Part shown: positions 60,485 to 64,000 of the stretch, one piece after another | Position numbering within the stretch: position 1 is the stretch's first letter | Layout: each line of letters starts with the position of its first letter | NCBI RefSeq assembly: GCF_006538725.1 | Contig: NZ_BJLQ01000010.1 | Location: 1 to 64,000 of the forward strand | Origin: Cellulomonas gelida | GTDB lineage: Bacteria; Actinomycetota; Actinomycetes; Actinomycetales; Cellulomonadaceae | DNA: 64,000 nucleotides | Direction of reading: 5' to 3' | Made by a program: the position numbers and the translations under genes | The notes under the pieces: generated by a model | Told to the model about the DNA's origin: nothing | The model's database searches: none | The model's input: only the letters and a program-made list of their open reading frames with translations

Positions 60485-63033
60485 CCGAGCCCGAGTCCGC
60501 GCGCGACGCGCCGGACATGACCGCGCGGCGGGGGCGCCTCACCGTGTACCTCGGCGCGGCGCCCGGCGTCGGCAAGACCTACGGTGCGCTCGACGAGCTG
60601 CACCGACGACGAGCGCGCGGCACCGACGTCGTCGTGGGCCTCGTCGAGACGCACGGGCGGTCGGGGACCGCGCACCAGCTCGAGGGCCTCGAGGTGCTGC
60701 CGCGCGCGGTCGTCGAGCACCGCGGGACCCAGCTGACCGAGCTCGACGTCCCCGCGGTGCTCGCCCGCAGGCCGCAGGTCGTGCTCGTGGACGAGCTCGC
60801 GCACACCAACGCCCCCGGCTCGCCGCACGACAAGCGCTGGCGGGACGTGCACGAGCTCCTCGACGCGGGGATCGACGTCGTCACGACCGTCAACGTGCAG
60901 CACCTGGAGTCGCTCAACGACGACGTCGCCCGCATCACCGGGGTGCAGCAGCGCGAGACGGTCCCCGACGCCGTCGTGCGCGCGGCCGACCAGATCCAGC
61001 TCGTCGACCTGCCGCCCCAGGCGCTGCGCCGCCGCCTCGCGCACGGCAACGTGTACCGCGCGGAGCAGGTCGACGCGTCGCTGTCGGCCTTCTTCCGCGT
61101 CGGCAACCTCACCGCGCTCCGTGAGCTCGCGCTGCTCTGGCTCGCCGACCTCGTCGACGACGACCTGGCCGCCTACCGTCGGGCGCACCGGATCGACCAG
61201 CCGTGGCCCGCGCGCGAGCGTGTGGTCGTCGCGGTGACCGGCGGCCCCGAGACCGACACGCTGCTGCGGCGCGGTGCGCGGATCGCCCAGCGCGCCGCGG
61301 GGTCCGAGCTCGTCGCGGTGCACGTCCTGCCCTCCGACGGGCTGCCGAGCACGACGCCCGCGACGATCGCCGCGCAGCGCCGGCTCGCCGAGTCGCTCGG
61401 CGGGACGTTCCACACGGTCGTCGGCGAGGACGTCGCGAGTGGTGTCGTCGAGTTCGCCCGGGGCGTGAACGCGACGATGATCGTCGTCGGCGTGTCCCGG
61501 CGCGGGCGACTGCGCTCGCTCCTGGTGGAGGGCAACGGCCCGGAGATCGCCCGGCTCGCCGGGTCGATCGACGTGCACCTGGTCACGCACGAGCACGCGC
61601 GCGCGGGCCGGCGCACGTCGGCCGCACGGCGCTCGCCGCTCTCGCGCGGGCGCCTGCTCGCCGGGTGGGTGCTCGCGCTCGCCGGACCGGTCGCGGTGAC
61701 CGCGCTCCTGGCCCTCGCCGAGGACCTGCTCTCCCTCCCGTCCGACCTGATGCTCTTCCTGGCCCTCACCGTGCTCGTCGCGATCGTCGGCGGCCTGTGG
61801 CCCGCGATCGTGTCGGCGGTGGTCGGGTTCGTGCTCCTCAACTGGTTCTTCACGCAGCCGACGGGTCGTCTGACCGTCGCGGACCCGGAGAACGTGCTCG
61901 CGCTGACGGTCTTCGTGCTCGTCGCCGCCGCCGTCGCATCGGTCGTCGACCTCGCCGCCCGCCGCGCGAGCGAGGCGTTCCGGGCGCGCGCCGAGGCGTC
62001 AGCGCTGGCCGCCATCTCGCGCTCGGTGCTCGCAGGAGAGGACACGGCTGCGGCGCTCGTCGCACGGTTGCGCGAGACGTTCACGCTCACGGCGGTCGCG
62101 CTGCTCGAACGCCGCGACGACGGCTGGCGCGTGCTGGCGTCGGACGGCACGGACCCGGCCACCACACCCGAGGAGGCGTCCACCGTGCTCACGGTCGACG
62201 ACACGCGCGCGCTCGCGCTCTCGGGGCGCATCCTGCCGGCGAGCGACCGGCGGGTGCTCGAGGCGTTCGCGTCGCAGGTGGGCATCCTGCTGACGCAGGA
62301 ACGCCTGCGAGGACAGGCGGCGCAGGCCCTCGCCCTCGAGCAGGCCGACGCGACCCGCACCGCGCTCCTCGCCGCGGTCTCGCACGACCTGCGGACCCCG
62401 CTCGCCACCATCCGTGCTTCCGTCGACGGCCTCACGAGCGCCGACCTGCACCTGTCGGCCGCCGATCGCGCGTCCCTCGTCGAGACCCTCGCGGACTCGA
62501 CCGGCCGCCTCGAGCGGCTGATCGACAACCTGCTCGACCTCTCGCGGCTCCAGACCGGCTCGGTGCGACCGGTCCTGCGCGCAACGAGCCTGGACGAGGT
62601 GGTCCCGCTCGCGATCGAGGGGTACGCGCCGTCGGCCGTGCGCATGGAGGTCCCGGAGGACCTGCCTCTCGTGCGGACCGACGCGGGCCTGCTCGAGCGC
62701 GTGGTCGCGAACCTGGTGTCGAACGCCGTGCGCCACAGCCCGCCGGGGGCGCCTGTGACCGTCTCGGCGGCGACAGTGGCGGACTCGGTCGTGGTGCAGG
62801 TCGTCGACGCCGGACCCGGCGTGGACGACGAGCTCAAGGAGCGACTGTTCGCGCCGTTCCAGCGCCTCGGCGACTCGTCCGGCGCCGGGCTCGGGCTCGG
62901 GCTCGCCGTCGCCGACGGGCTCGCACGCGCCGTGGGGGCCGAGCTGCGCGCGGAGGACACCCCGGGGACCGGGTTGACGATGGTCGTCACGCTCCCGGTG
63001 GCAGCGCCGGAGCCGGACGGGAGGCGCGCATGA
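60481..63033 (+). CDS. kdpD: Osmosensitive K+ channel sensor histidine kinase
   Basis: 850 aa from GTG 60481. KdpD N-domain (residues ~20-230) with GAAPGVGKTYGALDELHRRR and DELAHTNAPGS, a USP-like domain (~245-370), four helices (~395-490), a GAF-like part and the kinase core: AVSHDLRTPLATI with the phospho-acceptor His near 635, then VANLVSNAVRHSPPG and the ATP lid GAGLGLGLAVADGL. Senses K+ limitation and controls KdpE. Confidence 0.96.
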   Translation: MTEPESARDAPDMTARRGRLTVYLGAAPGVGKTYGALDELHRRRARGTDVVVGLVETHGRSGTAHQLEGLEVLPRAVVEHRGTQLTELDVPAVLARRPQVVLVDELAHTNAPGSPHDKRWRDVHELLDAGIDVVTTVNVQHLESLNDDVARITGVQQRETVPDAVVRAADQIQLVDLPPQALRRRLAHGNVYRAEQVDASLSAFFRVGNLTALRELALLWLADLVDDDLAAYRRAHRIDQPWPARERVVVAVTGGPETDTLLRRGARIAQRAAGSELVAVHVLPSDGLPSTTPATIAAQRRLAESLGGTFHTVVGEDVASGVVEFARGVNATMIVVGVSRRGRLRSLLVEGNGPEIARLAGSIDVHLVTHEHARAGRRTSAARRSPLSRGRLLAGWVLALAGPVAVTALLALAEDLLSLPSDLMLFLALTVLVAIVGGLWPAIVSAVVGFVLLNWFFTQPTGRLTVADPENVLALTVFVLVAAAVASVVDLAARRASEAFRARAEASALAAISRSVLAGEDTAAALVARLRETFTLTAVALLERRDDGWRVLASDGTDPATTPEEASTVLTVDDTRALALSGRILPASDRRVLEAFASQVGILLTQERLRGQAAQALALEQADATRTALLAAVSHDLRTPLATIRASVDGLTSADLHLSAADRASLVETLADSTGRLERLIDNLLDLSRLQTGSVRPVLRATSLDEVVPLAIEGYAPSAVRMEVPEDLPLVRTDAGLLERVVANLVSNAVRHSPPGAPVTVSAATVADSVVVQVVDAGPGVDDELKERLFAPFQRLGDSSGAGLGLGLAVADGLARAVGAELRAEDTPGTGLTMVVTLPVAAPEPDGRRA

Positions 63034-63725
63034 CACCGCAGGTCGGGCACCACGTGCTGGTCGTCGACGACGAGCCGGGTCTCGCGCACGCGCTCGGCAT
63101 CACGCTGCGCGCCGCGGGGTGGCGGGTCAGCACCGCACGCGACGGTGCCGGGGCGCTCGCCGCGGCCGCGGCGGACCTGCCGGACGTCGTGCTGCTCGAC
63201 CTGGGCCTGCCCGACCTCGACGGTCTCGAGGTCATCACCGCGCTGCGCGCCTGGACGCGGGTGCCGATCGTCGTGCTGTCCGCGCGTCAGCACGGCGAGG
63301 ACAAGGTCGAGGCGCTCGACGCAGGAGCCGACGACTACGTCACCAAGCCGTTCGCGATGAACGAGCTCCAGGCGCGGCTGCGGGCCGCCGTCCGCCGGGC
63401 GGCCGCGCCGGCCGACGACGCGGAGGCCGTGGTGACGGCGGGCGCGCTCACGGTCGACCTCGCACGGCGCAGGGTCCTGCGCGGCGGGGTCGAGGTCCGT
63501 CTGACCCCGACCGAGTGGACGATGCTCGAGGTCCTGGTCCGCAACCGCGGTCGGCTGGTGCCGCGCCGCCAGCTCCTGCAGGAGGTGTGGGGCCCCTCGT
63601 ACTCGGACGAGACGAACTACCTCCGCGTGTACTCCGCGCAGCTGCGGCGCAAGCTCGAGGACGATCCCGCGCACCCGCGACACATCGTCACCCAGCCCGG
63701 GATGGGCTACGTGTTCGAGGTCTAG
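63030..63725 (+). CDS. kdpE: Kdp response regulator
   Basis: 231 aa from ATG 63030. Receiver domain with phospho-Asp in VVLLDLGLPDLDGLEV and Lys in DYVTKPFAMNEL; OmpR-type winged helix (LTPTEWTMLEVLVRNRGRLV, YLRVYSAQLRRKLEDDPA). Probable target is the GTCAA pair upstream of the operon. Confidence 0.96.
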   Translation: MTPQVGHHVLVVDDEPGLAHALGITLRAAGWRVSTARDGAGALAAAAADLPDVVLLDLGLPDLDGLEVITALRAWTRVPIVVLSARQHGEDKVEALDAGADDYVTKPFAMNELQARLRAAVRRAAAPADDAEAVVTAGALTVDLARRRVLRGGVEVRLTPTEWTMLEVLVRNRGRLVPRRQLLQEVWGPSYSDETNYLRVYSAQLRRKLEDDPAHPRHIVTQPGMGYVFEV

Positions 63726-63770
63726 CGTCGACCAGGCCGTGGGCCCGCTCCGGCCGTCTCGGCGACTGCG

Positions 63771-64000
63771 TCAGTCGAGCTCGAGGAGCCGGCGCCACGC
63801 GCGGTGGTGCTCGACGCACACGCAGCCCGCTGCCCCGAACGCCTGCGCCACCACCGCGGCCTCGCGTTCGAGCACCGCAGCGCCCTCGTCGGCGAACGTG
63901 TACTGCGCCCCGCCGGCCACCTCGGGCGTGTCCGTCTCCACCCCGACCGTCCAGCGGGCTCCCGCCCCGCGCGCGGCCTCGACGGCCGGGCGGGCGAGCG
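63771..64000 (-). CDS. Partial gene of unknown function (C-terminal end)
   Basis: The last ~76 codons of a minus-strand gene that continues past the window. Readable segments are RWTVGVETDTPEVAGGAQYT, FADEGAAVLEREAAVVAQAF and EHHRAWRRLLELD before the stop. The pattern of a C-terminal barrel strand and helices (VGVETD, VEHHRAW) recalls TIM-barrel proteins, but no family is assigned. Confidence 0.7.
   Translation of the reverse strand, partial: LARPAVEAARGAGARWTVGVETDTPEVAGGAQYTFADEGAAVLEREAAVVAQAFGAAGCVCVEHHRAWRRLLELD

Overview
The window is a gene-dense, very GC-rich stretch of an actinobacterial chromosome. Start and stop codons are chained by ATGA/GTGA overlaps, GTG starts are common, and several promoters look leaderless. 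The gene set (GH67 alpha-glucuronidase beside a GH13 enzyme, NnaR-type nitrate regulator, nitrate reductase fused to a flavoprotein reductase, DUF2079, DUF4349, DUF4097) suggests a Cellulomonas-like member of the Micrococcales. The genus is inferred from the gene set, not from a database search.

Layout. 1-5.6 kb: nirB-nirD-cysG-nnaR on the minus strand (nitrite reduction, siroheme, regulator). 5.7-11.3 kb: a DUF1697 protein, an ABC-2 exporter pair, a HIT protein, a small membrane protein and a membrane-anchored molybdopterin (SUOX-type) oxidoreductase. 11.3-20.3 kb, minus strand: narK and a fused assimilatory nitrate reductase, then a molybdate uptake operon (regulator-modA-modB-modC) that supplies the metal for the reductase. 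narK and nirB share a colinear 74-bp promoter block, so uptake, both reduction steps, siroheme and molybdate form one nitrogen-assimilation block.

20.5-32.1 kb: PPK2, NhaA, SDR, DsbA-like oxidoreductase, AlkA glycosylase, a GNAT-like protein, a DUF4349 lipoprotein, an unknown protein, a DUF2079 membrane protein and a divergent LysR/EamA pair. 32.1-32.75 kb: initiator tRNA-Met with a decayed IS481-type element lodged at its 3' end. 32.8-39.6 kb: a degenerate GyrB-type ATPase domain, an SPFH + ribbon-helix-helix operon, a ribbon-helix-helix-DUF4097-DrrAB operon and an epimerase/TetR pair, several with clear palindromic operators.

39.7-50.6 kb: PAS-GAF-SpoIIE phosphatase, CsbD, SDR, a cluster of lipoprotein + divergent NRAMP + two PRC-barrel-like proteins, a divergent MMPL/TetR pair with duplicated operators, and an ECF sigma factor with its likely membrane partner. 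50.8-55.6 kb: GH67, GH13, a small protein and an alpha/beta hydrolase. 55.7-63.7 kb: a complete kdpFABCDE potassium-uptake operon preceded by an extra 27-codon membrane peptide gene. A partial unknown gene ends the window.

No wholly new multi-gene defence or metabolic system was recognised. The least-explained items are a 52-bp palindromic repeat family, a palindrome embedded in frame in modC, the degenerate GyrB-like protein, the NRAMP/PRC-barrel cluster and the small-regulator operons.
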